Source: Robinsoniella peoriensis
Lineage (GTDB): Bacteria > Bacillota > Clostridia > Lachnospirales > Lachnospiraceae
Direction: 5' to 3'
Length of the DNA stretch: 64,000 nucleotides
Assembly (NCBI RefSeq): GCF_000797495.1
Contig: NZ_JTGN01000009.1
Span: 101,528 to 165,527 of the forward strand
Under the pieces are notes generated by a model that saw nothing but the letters and a program-made list of their open reading frames with translations, was not told the origin of the DNA and ran no database searches. Of this stretch, positions 26,396 through 36,529 are shown piece by piece (within the stretch, counting starts at the first letter, position 1; each line of letters starts with the position of its first letter). The position numbers were made by a program, and so were the translations under genes.

Positions 26396-27417
26396 CCAAC
26401 TTCTCCTTCCTTTTTCCCTGCCCATGCCTGAAATACTTCATATACATTTTCCGGTTTTGCTCCCGGACCAAATTCGCACTGGGCAATGCATCCGCCGCGT
26501 TTCCACAGAGTCTCCCGCACTTCTTCCACTGCATCCCGGATATCGGCGGGACTTCCTTCAACCAGAAGATGCTGCCGGTCCATTTCACCCCAGAACGTGA
26601 TTCTTCCCGCCAAAGGTTCCAGATTCTTTACACCCATACAGAAGATCTGGGAATTGACAGCATCCAGCCCCATTTCTGCTAAATCCGGTAAGATATCCAG
26701 AATATATCCGTCAGAGTGCATAAAAATTTTTTTATGATGTCTTTTGGCAATTTCAATATAATCCTGATACATAGGTTTGAAGATTTCACGCCAAATCCGG
26801 GGATTAATCAGCAGACTGCTCTGGCTTCCCCAGTCATCCATAAAGTTGATCGCATCCACATCTGTCTTAGCCCATTCCTCCAGCAATTCGCAATAAAAAC
26901 TATGCATTTTTCCCATCCAGTTTTTCATCCTTTGCGGAATGTCCATTAAATCCATGTAGAGAATTTCCGTTGTTCTGATAAACTGCAGCTGTTCAAAGGG
27001 CCTTGGGCAGCATCCGCAAGTCACAAAACGATCCGTGCTTCTGCAGAATTGATTCACCTGATCCCGGTCAAAACTCAGCCATTCCCTGGGTATGTGAATC
27101 TTATCCGCATCCTCCCAGTCATCATCCTGAACCAGTGCATCCCGCACTTCACCGATAACTCCTTCCTGAATATTGGTAACAATACAGCCCCATGCATCCC
27201 GGCTGATTCCATATCTGTAAGGCTCCCCTTCTTCAATCGTTTTCTCCTTAAAATTGCACACTGCTCCAATTATATCATCGGGAAAATCTCTGTGTATCTT
27301 ATTAACCATCTCCTGGTGATTCCACTCGCTCCATGGCAGTGTCCACATCTGCCGCGGTACTATTCCGGTCTGATTTCTGAATTCCAGTGTTGCATATACC
27401 AGTTCTCTTGGTGTCAT
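26392..27417 (-). CDS. Uroporphyrinogen-decarboxylase-family protein (HSDG type)
   Basis: 341 aa from ATG 27417 (MTPRELVYATLEF), with GAGAGG 7 nt upstream; the in-frame extension to 27495 lacks a ribosome binding site. Core motifs are NFMDDWGSQSSLLINPRIW and KIFMHSDGYILDILPDL, the latter again with Asp instead of Cys. The closing sequence GGCIAQCEFGPGAKPENV is family-like. It lies between the glycosidase at 27505 and its paralogue at 25280, forming one minus-strand operon with the mannosidase. Its reaction is unknown. Confidence 0.8.
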   Translation of the reverse strand: MTPRELVYATLEFRNQTGIVPRQMWTLPWSEWNHQEMVNKIHRDFPDDIIGAVCNFKEKTIEEGEPYRYGISRDAWGCIVTNIQEGVIGEVRDALVQDDDWEDADKIHIPREWLSFDRDQVNQFCRSTDRFVTCGCCPRPFEQLQFIRTTEILYMDLMDIPQRMKNWMGKMHSFYCELLEEWAKTDVDAINFMDDWGSQSSLLINPRIWREIFKPMYQDYIEIAKRHHKKIFMHSDGYILDILPDLAEMGLDAVNSQIFCMGVKNLEPLAGRITFWGEMDRQHLLVEGSPADIRDAVEEVRETLWKRGGCIAQCEFGPGAKPENVYEVFQAWAGKKEGEVG

Positions 27418-27504
27418 TATTCTACCTCTCTTCCTATTATAAAATACTTTTTGATATTCTTTTTTGTATATCGGTTCACTGCTTTCTAAATACATCTTGC
27501 AGGT

Positions 27505-29721
27505 TTATTTCTCTATTATTACATTTCGTTCCATGCCGGCACAAATTTCGATTTTCCTCATGTCTTCATAATACAGATGGCCCATAGAAGCAGGATTCCG
27601 GCTATGGTCCACCATTAATGTTACTACTGCATTGTAACGGGTAGGATTTGAGATTTGCAGAAGTATTTCTCTCTCGTCTTCTTTTATAATCTGAGCATTG
27701 ACATGATCCGAGCACTGCAGTACTTTTCGGTCCAGATCCAGATAAATTCCCGGAATCTCTACATAGGTCAGAAGCATTGACACTTCGGGCCAGTTGGAAC
27801 CATACAGAAATTCTCCTATTGTTTCCTTTCCTTCCCAGTCGCTGGTCTGCACTCTTTCATTGAAATATCCGGCGGGAAGTGCACGCCCTGCCAATGTATC
27901 AACGGGTCTTTCCTGCAGGGAAACAAACTGTGCCAATGCATGGCTGATCCGGCTCATCCAATTCAAATATTTTTGATCCCCCGTATAGCGGTAAAGTTTC
28001 AGCATTGAATTTCCGGACAGGGTGCAGATTCCGGGTGCGGAATGTTTATTCTGGGCATTTGCAAATATGGTTCCCCTGGTGTGAGCCCTCATTTTTGCCG
28101 CGGTGCTTCTCTCCGGTAAGTGGAAATCATAACTCATTACCCAGGTGACCGCCAATTCAAAAGCTTCTCTGGACGCCTGCAGCCATTTTTCTTTTCCCGT
28201 CGTCTCATAAAGCTGTACACAGGATTCCAGAAAACCAAATGCAGATTCACTGTCCGGTGCCTGACAGATTTCTCCGGGTCCTCCGTTCATCATCCCTTTT
28301 TTCAAATAGTCCTCCCAATAGAGATCCCCCAGTGCTTCGGCTGTTTCCAGATATTCTGGTTTTTGGAAATATTCATAAGCCAAAGCCAGCGCTGCACAAA
28401 TAATGGCTGCACTTGCTGTATCTCCCTGTAGAAGCGTTTCCTGCTGCATGTTAATAAATTGTCCCAGCTGTCCGTTTTTTTTGAAAAACCGCACGAATGC
28501 ATCTGCCTGACATGCTATACTGCATTGCATTTCTTCTATCATTTCCCCATGACGCTTCAGATAAAAAGCCTGTTTCAGAAGAAAATATAACAGATCTGCA
28601 TCTTTTCTCACCAAAAGAACCGGACTGTTTTCATTCAGAAAGTCATCTCCATAGCTCTGCCCATTTGCATACATCGGGATATACCACCCATTATCCCGCT
28701 GCAGGTGTTTCGTGATGAACTTCAGGCTGGAAACTGACTGACTGCGTGCCAGCCCCTTGTCTTCCAGAAGGAATGAATAAGTATTCATACCTCCCCCCAC
28801 CCAGCCTGCCTGCCAGAAAGAAGGCGGAACATCATTCTCTGTCCCCACACGGAAATATCCCTCTTCCGTAAAATTCATCTTGTTATATTTATCTTTGACT
28901 GCATCATAAGCTTTTGAAAATGGGATGTCACAGAACTCCTGACCCGTTTCCATTTCTTCCCGCAGTTCATTGAATTTCATAAAATACTGATTTAGATTAT
29001 CGGCGGGAAACTGATAATACCGAATTTCCATTTCCAATCGTTCCCCTTCCAGCAATATCATTCCCACATCATCCGATGGCGCCTCACAGGTTGGATAAAA
29101 ACCGGATCCATCGGGGAGCTCTCCAAAAAAGTATTTTTTCTCTTCTCTGACAGCCGGACAGGAAACCCCAAAAACAGCTCTCTCTACATTGTCTGTTACT
29201 GTAAATCCGGTATATCTCCCATGCACCATATGATTTGCCAGAATCAGAACACCTTCCTTTCGGTCCTCCTGAAAATATCCCATGGCAGGAGTACTCATAT
29301 CACCGGACCGTAGCTGGATACTGGAAGTTTCCCCCTTATAATTGAGATGGGGAATGTCTGTAATTACCCGGTCCCATCCCCCCTCAGTCTTTCCTACGTG
29401 ATAAGGAGGATAGGAAAGCCGCTTGCTTTTCATCCTGTTCCCGTCATAAACAGCTGCCGGCATAAATACATATTCTCGTCCTGTCCAGCCTTCTTTTATA
29501 AATTCCAAAGAGATAGAAACCGGATCTTCCAGACGATGTATCATCTCCGTGCGTATAAGAAAACGCTGCTCATTGCCTTCGTCACTTCGGATACACTGAA
29601 TCCTGCAGGGAAATTGTTCCAGATCTTTCCACTGTTCATTTTCCCCTCTGTCCGGCTCCCAGCGTTCCTCCTTAACCGGTATACTTCCATGAAACTGTTT
29701 AAATACGACCTGATATTGCAT
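27505..29721 (-). CDS. Predicted six-hairpin (alpha/alpha) glycosidase, family unassigned
   Basis: 738 aa, no signal peptide. GGAGG precedes ATG 29721. Residues 1-240 look like an all-beta domain. From about residue 270 the sequence has helical-hairpin repeats with conserved Trp/Gly/Asp (FWQAGWVGGGMNTY; QGDTASAAIICAALALAYEY; GPGEICQAPDSESAFGFLES), as in alpha/alpha-toroid glycosidases. A short beta domain ends it. It is 22 nt downstream of the GH38 mannosidase and before the UroD-family pair, so it is probably a cytoplasmic enzyme of the same glycan pathway. I cannot name the family. Confidence 0.6.
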   Translation of the reverse strand: MQYQVVFKQFHGSIPVKEERWEPDRGENEQWKDLEQFPCRIQCIRSDEGNEQRFLIRTEMIHRLEDPVSISLEFIKEGWTGREYVFMPAAVYDGNRMKSKRLSYPPYHVGKTEGGWDRVITDIPHLNYKGETSSIQLRSGDMSTPAMGYFQEDRKEGVLILANHMVHGRYTGFTVTDNVERAVFGVSCPAVREEKKYFFGELPDGSGFYPTCEAPSDDVGMILLEGERLEMEIRYYQFPADNLNQYFMKFNELREEMETGQEFCDIPFSKAYDAVKDKYNKMNFTEEGYFRVGTENDVPPSFWQAGWVGGGMNTYSFLLEDKGLARSQSVSSLKFITKHLQRDNGWYIPMYANGQSYGDDFLNENSPVLLVRKDADLLYFLLKQAFYLKRHGEMIEEMQCSIACQADAFVRFFKKNGQLGQFINMQQETLLQGDTASAAIICAALALAYEYFQKPEYLETAEALGDLYWEDYLKKGMMNGGPGEICQAPDSESAFGFLESCVQLYETTGKEKWLQASREAFELAVTWVMSYDFHLPERSTAAKMRAHTRGTIFANAQNKHSAPGICTLSGNSMLKLYRYTGDQKYLNWMSRISHALAQFVSLQERPVDTLAGRALPAGYFNERVQTSDWEGKETIGEFLYGSNWPEVSMLLTYVEIPGIYLDLDRKVLQCSDHVNAQIIKEDEREILLQISNPTRYNAVVTLMVDHSRNPASMGHLYYEDMRKIEICAGMERNVIIEK

Positions 29722-29743
29722 TTTAATTCCTCCATTTTAAATT

Positions 29744-32233
29744 TTATTTTTTTATCTTCGGGATAACGGAAGGAATCATCGGACATTCAGCCATACGGCA
29801 TGTTTCCGGATCCAGTTCCAGCGTTTTTATTTCATAGGGATTCAACCATACCCTTTTTTTTGCTTCGCCCCAGAGACTGACGGTTACCTCTCTTGCCATT
29901 CCGGTACTTTCAAATAACCGCATAAGGTATGTATCCCTTCCCCGGATTTTTTTCATTGCCCCCAGAATGCAGCCGGGGTCTGAGATTTCAATCCATTTCT
30001 TTTTTACAGATGCCTTTTCTGTTGGAAAAAATGCTACCGCCAACGGTTTTTCCTGGAATATTGCAGCCTCTGATGCCACATTTTCTATGCGCTGCTTAAA
30101 GCTTCCTCCCCCAAGGCGGAAACAGAAGTTTCGTTCTCCCTGATCCATGCATGGAATACTCCTGTCCTGGTCCAGCAAAGTCCTCTCTTCAATGGGATGT
30201 GCAGAATAAGCTGCGGAATGGATCAGGGAAATCCTCATGGTTCCATCCCGGAAATCTCCCCCATAGCATCCGTTATTAATACAGGTTAATGCACCATCTT
30301 TTTCTTTATCAAAAACACCGCACCATCTTTGAAACACTCTTTCTTTCTCACTTGCTTCATATATCTGAACACCATAAGCCGTTTCACAAACATTTTCTCC
30401 ATTCAGGCAGGTGGGTATTTCCAGTTTTAGCATTTTGCCTTTTTCCATCCATTCCACAGAAATCTCCAGATCCACATCCTTTCCTTTTTGAGGCAATATA
30501 TAATGTATCACTGCTCTGGAATTATGATATCGAAATAAAGCTTCCACTATGGTTCGAACCTGGCCGTTCTCGATAATCCGCACACTTTCCAACTGGGCAT
30601 CCACACCGGAGAAAACCGCACCTTCCTCTTTTTCCATCAGCAAAAATCTGCCTTCCTCTTTTGGAAAGCTCTGCACATTCATTGCCCAGGGATCAAATCC
30701 GCTGTCCCGCACGGAAAGCCCAAATGCCCCTTTCTTCAGATACTCAATTCCGTCTATTCTCAGGGAATCCATCAATCCTGTTTTTTTGCTGATCACAGCC
30801 TCTATATGCTCCCCGGTAAAAGAAATCTCTGTATTTTGTTCCTGCCGCTCCATTTCTGGCTGCTTCTCCATAAACCTGATCGTACAGTCATACCGGTTCA
30901 TCTGCATGGGTTCCAGTTCAGCGTAAAATGCTACTTTTTTTCTCCAGTCCAGATTCATATTGCACGCTTCTTTTTCTACCTGGCATGGAATCACTGTATC
31001 CCTATAACAGATCTTTGGCATTCCAAAGCTGGAATCCCAGTTCTGATTCTGCATCTGGAATTCACAGGTTACGACTCCTTTTACCGGATAGGGATGGGGA
31101 TTGTAAATTAATATGGGATATTCTCCCTCTTTTGCCGGCAGCTCCCCTTGCGCCAGGGCAAAGAATGCTCTGTTTTTCTGTTTTTCCAGCAGTTCCATGC
31201 CATAGTTCATGATCCGTATACCGGACTCTTCCACTGACTTCACCGCTGAGCCGGGTAAAATATCATGGAATTCAGCAGTAAGCAATGCTCTTTCTGCTTC
31301 TTTTAGCTCTTCTTCGGGATATTTCATCTTTTTCTGGAACACTGCTGCAGATACCATTTTTTCCGTCATATACAGCAGTCCTTCCAGTTTTCTGTGCGTC
31401 TGTTTGATTCTGATCTGGGCAGTATAACATCCTACTGCCCAGGGATTCAGATCACGATCATATTCAGGCAGATTTTTATGTTCATTTTCAATCTGCTCAA
31501 AGTATGACTCCGGAATAGAATGTCTCAGTTCACACCGGGGATTTTCCTTTCTTTTATTTAGAATCTGCGCCATATCCACATGGGACGGTCCGCCCCCATG
31601 ATTTCCGATTCCCCACAGAAGCAATCCTGTTTCCTGTTCCCGGTGGCTCTTCAGAAACTCTGTGATTTTCTTTCCCGCTTCTCCCATCAGTGAATTATAA
31701 TGTTCACTGGAACGATGTCCTTTTATACTGGAACCATCAAACCCAATCCATAAAAAGTCATCATCCGCAAGCTGGCAGTCCTCCTGGGACGGGCGGCAGA
31801 AAATATAGGAATCATACCCTGCCTTGTGCATAATCTGTACCATCCCCCTGGAGTGTCCGAAAGGATCGAAATTCACTGCTGTTTTGGGAAGTACTCCGAA
31901 TTTCTCATAAAAATATTCTCTTCCCGCTTCCATCTGACGAACAAAAGACTCCCCGGAGGGCATATTGCAGTCCGGCTGTAAAAACCATCCACCCATAATA
32001 TGCCATTTTCCTCCTTTCACCAGATCCTGAATTGTTTGAAATAAATCCGGTTCATATTCTTCTACCCATTGATACAGTAATGCTTCATTATGATTAAAAA
32101 TAAAGCCATCATATTCTTGGCAGAATCTGGCTGCTATCCGAAAAGTAGATAATGCCGCTGCTATCCCCTCTTCCCAGTCCCACAGCCAGACAGGATCCAG
32201 ATGTGCGTTACAAATCATATGTAATTCTTTCAT
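29744..32233 (-). CDS. GH38-family alpha-mannosidase
   Basis: 829 aa, cytoplasmic (no signal peptide). The N-terminus MICNAHLDPVWLWDW carries the GH38 zinc-binding His-x-Asp (residues 11-13). NFDPFGHSRGMVQIM holds the catalytic nucleophile Asp at residue 123. Other zinc-site residues fit the GNHGGGPSHVD region. A middle three-helix region and C-terminal beta domains are as in the family; length is normal. It would hydrolyse alpha-mannosides after import. First gene of the operon running to 25280. GGAG lies about 9 nt before the ATG. A small hairpin (CAGGTA/TACCTG, 32282-32297) sits in its upstream leader. Confidence 0.92.
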   Translation of the reverse strand: MKELHMICNAHLDPVWLWDWEEGIAAALSTFRIAARFCQEYDGFIFNHNEALLYQWVEEYEPDLFQTIQDLVKGGKWHIMGGWFLQPDCNMPSGESFVRQMEAGREYFYEKFGVLPKTAVNFDPFGHSRGMVQIMHKAGYDSYIFCRPSQEDCQLADDDFLWIGFDGSSIKGHRSSEHYNSLMGEAGKKITEFLKSHREQETGLLLWGIGNHGGGPSHVDMAQILNKRKENPRCELRHSIPESYFEQIENEHKNLPEYDRDLNPWAVGCYTAQIRIKQTHRKLEGLLYMTEKMVSAAVFQKKMKYPEEELKEAERALLTAEFHDILPGSAVKSVEESGIRIMNYGMELLEKQKNRAFFALAQGELPAKEGEYPILIYNPHPYPVKGVVTCEFQMQNQNWDSSFGMPKICYRDTVIPCQVEKEACNMNLDWRKKVAFYAELEPMQMNRYDCTIRFMEKQPEMERQEQNTEISFTGEHIEAVISKKTGLMDSLRIDGIEYLKKGAFGLSVRDSGFDPWAMNVQSFPKEEGRFLLMEKEEGAVFSGVDAQLESVRIIENGQVRTIVEALFRYHNSRAVIHYILPQKGKDVDLEISVEWMEKGKMLKLEIPTCLNGENVCETAYGVQIYEASEKERVFQRWCGVFDKEKDGALTCINNGCYGGDFRDGTMRISLIHSAAYSAHPIEERTLLDQDRSIPCMDQGERNFCFRLGGGSFKQRIENVASEAAIFQEKPLAVAFFPTEKASVKKKWIEISDPGCILGAMKKIRGRDTYLMRLFESTGMAREVTVSLWGEAKKRVWLNPYEIKTLELDPETCRMAECPMIPSVIPKIKK

Positions 32234-32560
32234 TCTTGTATTTCTCCATTTCTGTTCTATTTATTCCCCCAGACAGCGAATCAGGTAAAAATACCTGCAT
32301 TGCAATTATTCACTGCCAGACTTAAATACCCTGCAGATTATGACAGAGTATTTGACTCTACTTTATAAAAACTATCCCCGGATCACAACTACAAAATTTA
32401 ATCTTTCCTTTGATTTTTAACAATTCATCTCTTTGATTTCCATCACTCCTCTTTTTCTCTGCAAAGTCAGATACCCCGCAGGATACTGCGGGGTATCTGA
32501 CCAACGCGCCTGTTGCCAAACGAACCTAGAAGTATTACCGTGTTTAGGTCACTGCCGCAA
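32234..32560. other. Intergenic region with strong inverted repeats
   Basis: No gene is seen. A perfect 16-bp inverted repeat (arm GTCAGATACCCCGCAG, 4-nt loop) occupies 32466-32501. A degenerate relative (AAATAC, CTGCAG and GTATTT) is at about 32318-32362. Their position between the mannosidase operon start and the end of the Rpn gene suggests terminator or palindromic repeat function. No confident promoter was found for the operon. Confidence 0.5.
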
Positions 32561-32613
32561 ATAAAAAAGCTGATGCATGAAACGGCATTTAATGCCTTTT
32601 TTGCAACAGCTTT
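32561..32613 (-). terminator. Terminator of the Rpn gene
   Basis: On the minus strand AAAGCTGTTGC (32613-32603) pairs with GCATCAGCTTT (32576-32566) around an inner GGCAT/ATGCC hairpin and is followed by TTTATTT. It begins 9 nt after the stop codon. Confidence 0.8.
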
Positions 32614-32621
32614 CCACCATG

Positions 32622-33524
32622 TTACTTGTATTTCTCGTAGTATTTTTCAGCGATATCATAATTCAAGTTAAAACGTTTCTGTAGATTTTCAACAATTCGA
32701 TCATGAAAGATACCCTCATCCAGATTATATTGTATAAATACTTCGATGCCTGCTTCCCGGCCGGATTCCCATCCTTCCTTCTTCGCCATATAAATCATAT
32801 GGTTATGATCCCGGATCGCTTTTTCCCTTGATTCGTATTCGTATCTTTTCTGATCGTCGGCGCTTATGTTTTTTAAGATCTGGTACGCTTCGTTTATGTA
32901 CTCATTTTTCTCTGCCATCTCTTTGAAATCCTCCTCCCGTTTTCCGTTTAGAAATTTCGCCCATTGCAATAGATCATTTTCCGCTTCTTCCCCATTCCCC
33001 AGCTTTGGCAGTTCCAGTACATGCATCTCAAGTTTATCGGAATATAAACTACCTCTCTGGTCTTCCCGGAGATGAAAACAGGAATACCATTGATCTGTAT
33101 CCTTTAAAAATGCAAAGTCAAGTATACTGATCTGGATACATTTCACCAGAACATCATAATTATCGCCACTAACAATCTGGTCTGTGTACATCTTGCAGGC
33201 ATAAAACAGGGTGCGCTCCTCCCAACAGTGGAAAGGAAGTACCTGCATTTCCAGATCAATCTGGGTATTGTCATGCATTCTTACCCTTACATCAAGAATT
33301 CCTAGCTTTTCATTTTCGTTTTCCTTTCGCAGGCTTGTATTCATAAGTACCGTTTCCTGAATATCCTTTGGGTCCAGGTTCAAAAATGCTGCAATTAATC
33401 CTTTCCTGGCTTTCTCACTACACATCAGCTCCTTAAAACAAAAATCAACCGTAGGCAGCATGATAAATGGTTCTGTTTTCTCTTTTTCAGTCTGAATATT
33501 ACTTATTTTGGGCGAATGATTCAT
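32622..33524 (-). CDS. Rpn-family PD-(D/E)XK nuclease / putative transposase
   Basis: 300 aa. AGGAGGA precedes ATG 33524. The N-terminus TVDFCFKELMCSEKARKGLI and the nuclease core GILDVRVRMHDNTQIDLEMQ (Asp then Glu-x-Gln) match the Rpn / PDDEXK_2 family (PF12784). The C-terminus has the helical GWESGREAGIEVF segment typical of the group. Rpn proteins are recombination-promoting nucleases, often multi-copy and laterally mobile, with reported anti-phage links in some. It stands alone with its own terminator. A likely -35 TTGACG lies upstream at 33619-33614. Confidence 0.88.
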   Translation of the reverse strand: MNHSPKISNIQTEKEKTEPFIMLPTVDFCFKELMCSEKARKGLIAAFLNLDPKDIQETVLMNTSLRKENENEKLGILDVRVRMHDNTQIDLEMQVLPFHCWEERTLFYACKMYTDQIVSGDNYDVLVKCIQISILDFAFLKDTDQWYSCFHLREDQRGSLYSDKLEMHVLELPKLGNGEEAENDLLQWAKFLNGKREEDFKEMAEKNEYINEAYQILKNISADDQKRYEYESREKAIRDHNHMIYMAKKEGWESGREAGIEVFIQYNLDEGIFHDRIVENLQKRFNLNYDIAEKYYEKYK

Positions 33525-33861
33525 AGTAGTCCTCCTCTTACTTTAAGGCAGTATCCTTGCAGCGTAAGAAAAGTCAGATATATTTTAAATAGTAAATATC
33601 GGATAACCATTTACGTCAAGCATAGCAACGCCTCATATATTATTATAATGTCAATTGGAATTTGTCTGGCAGAACAGCCAGCGTGTAGAATATTTGAATA
33701 TCTTTATGATAGCACAATAGTATAAATATTGCAACACATTTTTTTTACAAGTAACATATTAATATAATTTAACAGTTTCAACCAGAGCGCACCGTTTATA
33801 AGCAGAATCATGATACCCTTAAGTTAGAGTTTGTTCAGTTAGCGTTCGACAATTCTGACTA
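33525..33861. other. Intergenic region, Rpn upstream
   Basis: AT-rich and without a credible gene. It contains a minus-strand -35-like TTGACG at 33619-33614 with a poor -10, and a small CTGGC/GCCAG hairpin near 33665-33680. Nothing else was recognised. Confidence 0.4.
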
Positions 33862-33904
33862 ATACAAAACTGCAGCACAGATGCTTTCCCATCCATACTG
33901 CAGT
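33862..33904 (-). terminator. Terminator of ABC exporter operon
   Basis: ACTGCAG and CTGCAGT arms (33904-33898 and 33875-33869) close a larger stem with inner ATGGATG/CATCTGT pairing and are followed by TTTTG, just past the stop at 33917. Confidence 0.6.
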
Positions 33905-33916
33905 ACCTTCACATAT

Positions 33917-36517
33917 TTATTCTGTTTCTCTCAGCTGCTCAACAATACTTCCTTTATGAAATATTTTCAGCGATATTGTTGGCACAATAATGGCTATCAG
34001 CAGAAAGACAACACAGATAATCACTGCCGGAATGATAGTCAGATGGAAGGTCATAAACCAAATATTCGAACTGATCATCCGCACAAGCGTCACTCCTAAA
34101 ATTCCTGAACTGATGATTCCAAGGATACCTGCACCCAATGCATAGTATATTCCTTCCATCGTCATCATCCGGTTTAACTGCTTTTTCGTCATACCGATAC
34201 TCTGCATTGCTGCAAATTCATGACGTCTGGTGATAATGCTGGTGATAACCATATTTATAAAGTTTATTATGCCGGCGATTCCCATTACAATTCCTATAAT
34301 ACCACCTATGACGTACACTACCTGCTGGGTTTTCTTTACATCTGCTTTCAGCAGGCTAACGGAATTATAGCTTCCGTTTGGATTTTCATTCTGAATATAA
34401 TCATCCAGAAATTCCTCCATCTGCATTTCATATTCCGGATCTATATTAAAGGAATAACTCAAAAGTGTAGGATTTTGATAAATTGTTTCAAAGTCGTTCT
34501 GAGACATATAGAAATACGGGCTGTCATTTCCTACCTGGACTACACCTGTATTAATTGAGGGAACCTCATATTCTACATCGTTCAGAAGCGCCTGAGCCAA
34601 AACCGTAAATGTTTTTGCCTTCTTTCCGTCTACATAAACATCCACCTTCTGGCCAATTTCACAGTTGTATTCTTTGACAGAAACATTGCCACTGCCCCGG
34701 ACCTCGCTGACTCCTTCAATTATATAGTTTCCTTCTGCCAGCTTCTCCCGCAATACGTTCAGGTCTTTTTCGCCGTTTACAATAGTCATTCTGGATAAAA
34801 CAGCATCTGACATTCCAAATGCATTACACATTGGACGTTTATCATCTGCAAGTGTAAAAGACTCACCCTCTGCTGTAATTCCATAACTGTACCCGTCACT
34901 CTCTTCTGTATCCACGATCTTGAAACCATAATCAAAGCTGACACTTTTATCATCCAGTGTATTTTTAAATAGACGTCCGCCATCTATCACGCCAGGTTGT
35001 TCCTCCACTGCCTTTACCATATTTTCATCCAGCGCATCGTCATGGTGAATAAACCCTTTCATATTATTAAACGTGCTGGAACTGGCAATAATAAAGTCGG
35101 TTTTACTCAGGGACTTGATCCATTTATCAGTATCAAAGCTTCCGGCTATTACGAACACAGAATTTAATAACACGGTACATAACAGTAAAGAAATCATGAT
35201 AAATGCAGTTCTGGTCTTATTCCGACCCAAATTTGCCCATGCCATATGTGTAATTCTGGAACCATTTTTTCGTTTGCTGGTTTTTTTCTTGCTTACCGCG
35301 CTGTCACCCACATATCTGGACGCTTCCAGGGAAGAGATTCTGGATGCTTTTTTTGCAGGTTTGCGGACACTTAAATAAACTGTTATTACGGCAAAAAGTG
35401 CAGCTCCTATAAAAATTATGGGATTTGGTGATACTTCCACGGTAATTCCTTTATTTGTATTCGCAAACATATCCATTACAGAAGGCAGTACACTCTTCCC
35501 AAGGAAAAATCCTAATATCAATCCGATCGGTATTCCGATGCAGGAAAGCCACACTGCCTGCCTGTTTACCATCTGCCTGATCTGTTTTTTTGAGGATCCA
35601 ACCGTACGCAAAAGTCCGTAGTGCCTGATATCCTGAGCTACTGAGATATCAAAAATATTGTAAATCAGTAAATAGCCGCATATGATAAAAAGAACTGCAA
35701 AGCCGGCAATACCAATAACCAGTTTCATATTTAACGGAGGATTTGTGACTTGATTCACTGCACTTAGAATATAATCAGGATCTTCTCTGTCCTCAGGTTC
35801 TCCTCCTACTGAACGGATAAAGGAAAATAACTGATCCTGAATATTTGCATTACTTTTTAATACAATATCAGAGAAATAAGTGCCTGCCATTTCCAGATCC
35901 TGGTGGTAAGTGTAAGGAAATAATGCGTCATTTTCCGTCATAAACGCTTCCGAAACAATCATCATGCTGACCGGCATGCCGCCAGCTTCCCACCAGCCGG
36001 ACAATACCATATCAAAATGGTGTATTTCTCCCCGGAGTTCAAATTCTACCGGGATCTTTGCCCCGACCTCCGGTGTAATTCCAAGATCCTCCAATGCTCT
36101 ATCAGTAGTTGCAATTTCATTCGCCGCCCGGGGTGCCTTTCCATGGGTAGGCACACTAAAGGTCATCTCCTGCTCTACTGCATCCATATAGTCCAGCTCA
36201 ACATTGTGATGGTTTGTATTTGACAGAAAACCGATTGGACGCCTCTCTCCCACCGTTTCCACCATGTCACTTTCTTTCAGCTTCTGAAACTGGTCTGCCG
36301 TCATGTAACGCAGGTCTGCATCTGCCTTACTGCCTTTTTGTTTCTGGCTAGTCAGAGTCATTGACTGGGATGCACCGATTCCAATCGTTATGATGGAGGT
36401 AAACAACAGTGCGGTGAGCGCAATTGCTGTCACCGCTGCAATATTTCTCATTTTATTTTTGAAAAAACTGCGCTTTGCCAGTTTATCTACGATTTTTTTA
36501 TTATTATTTTCCAGCAT
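33917..36517 (-). CDS. FtsX/MacB-type ABC transporter permease
   Basis: 866 aa. A GGGGGG site lies 7 nt before ATG 36517. It has an N-terminal helix (about 26-50), a large extracellular domain, three helices near 265-400, a short cytosolic link (SRISSLEASRYVG), a helix at about 430-455, a second large extracellular domain, and three C-terminal helices. This duplicated FtsX layout belongs to exporters of the BceB/MacB/VexP group for peptides or antimicrobials. It is encoded 12 nt after its ATPase and downstream of the response-regulator-like direct repeats. Confidence 0.88.
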   Translation of the reverse strand: MLENNNKKIVDKLAKRSFFKNKMRNIAAVTAIALTALLFTSIITIGIGASQSMTLTSQKQKGSKADADLRYMTADQFQKLKESDMVETVGERRPIGFLSNTNHHNVELDYMDAVEQEMTFSVPTHGKAPRAANEIATTDRALEDLGITPEVGAKIPVEFELRGEIHHFDMVLSGWWEAGGMPVSMMIVSEAFMTENDALFPYTYHQDLEMAGTYFSDIVLKSNANIQDQLFSFIRSVGGEPEDREDPDYILSAVNQVTNPPLNMKLVIGIAGFAVLFIICGYLLIYNIFDISVAQDIRHYGLLRTVGSSKKQIRQMVNRQAVWLSCIGIPIGLILGFFLGKSVLPSVMDMFANTNKGITVEVSPNPIIFIGAALFAVITVYLSVRKPAKKASRISSLEASRYVGDSAVSKKKTSKRKNGSRITHMAWANLGRNKTRTAFIMISLLLCTVLLNSVFVIAGSFDTDKWIKSLSKTDFIIASSSTFNNMKGFIHHDDALDENMVKAVEEQPGVIDGGRLFKNTLDDKSVSFDYGFKIVDTEESDGYSYGITAEGESFTLADDKRPMCNAFGMSDAVLSRMTIVNGEKDLNVLREKLAEGNYIIEGVSEVRGSGNVSVKEYNCEIGQKVDVYVDGKKAKTFTVLAQALLNDVEYEVPSINTGVVQVGNDSPYFYMSQNDFETIYQNPTLLSYSFNIDPEYEMQMEEFLDDYIQNENPNGSYNSVSLLKADVKKTQQVVYVIGGIIGIVMGIAGIINFINMVITSIITRRHEFAAMQSIGMTKKQLNRMMTMEGIYYALGAGILGIISSGILGVTLVRMISSNIWFMTFHLTIIPAVIICVVFLLIAIIVPTISLKIFHKGSIVEQLRETE

Positions 36518-36529
36518 CTGTTTTCCCCC

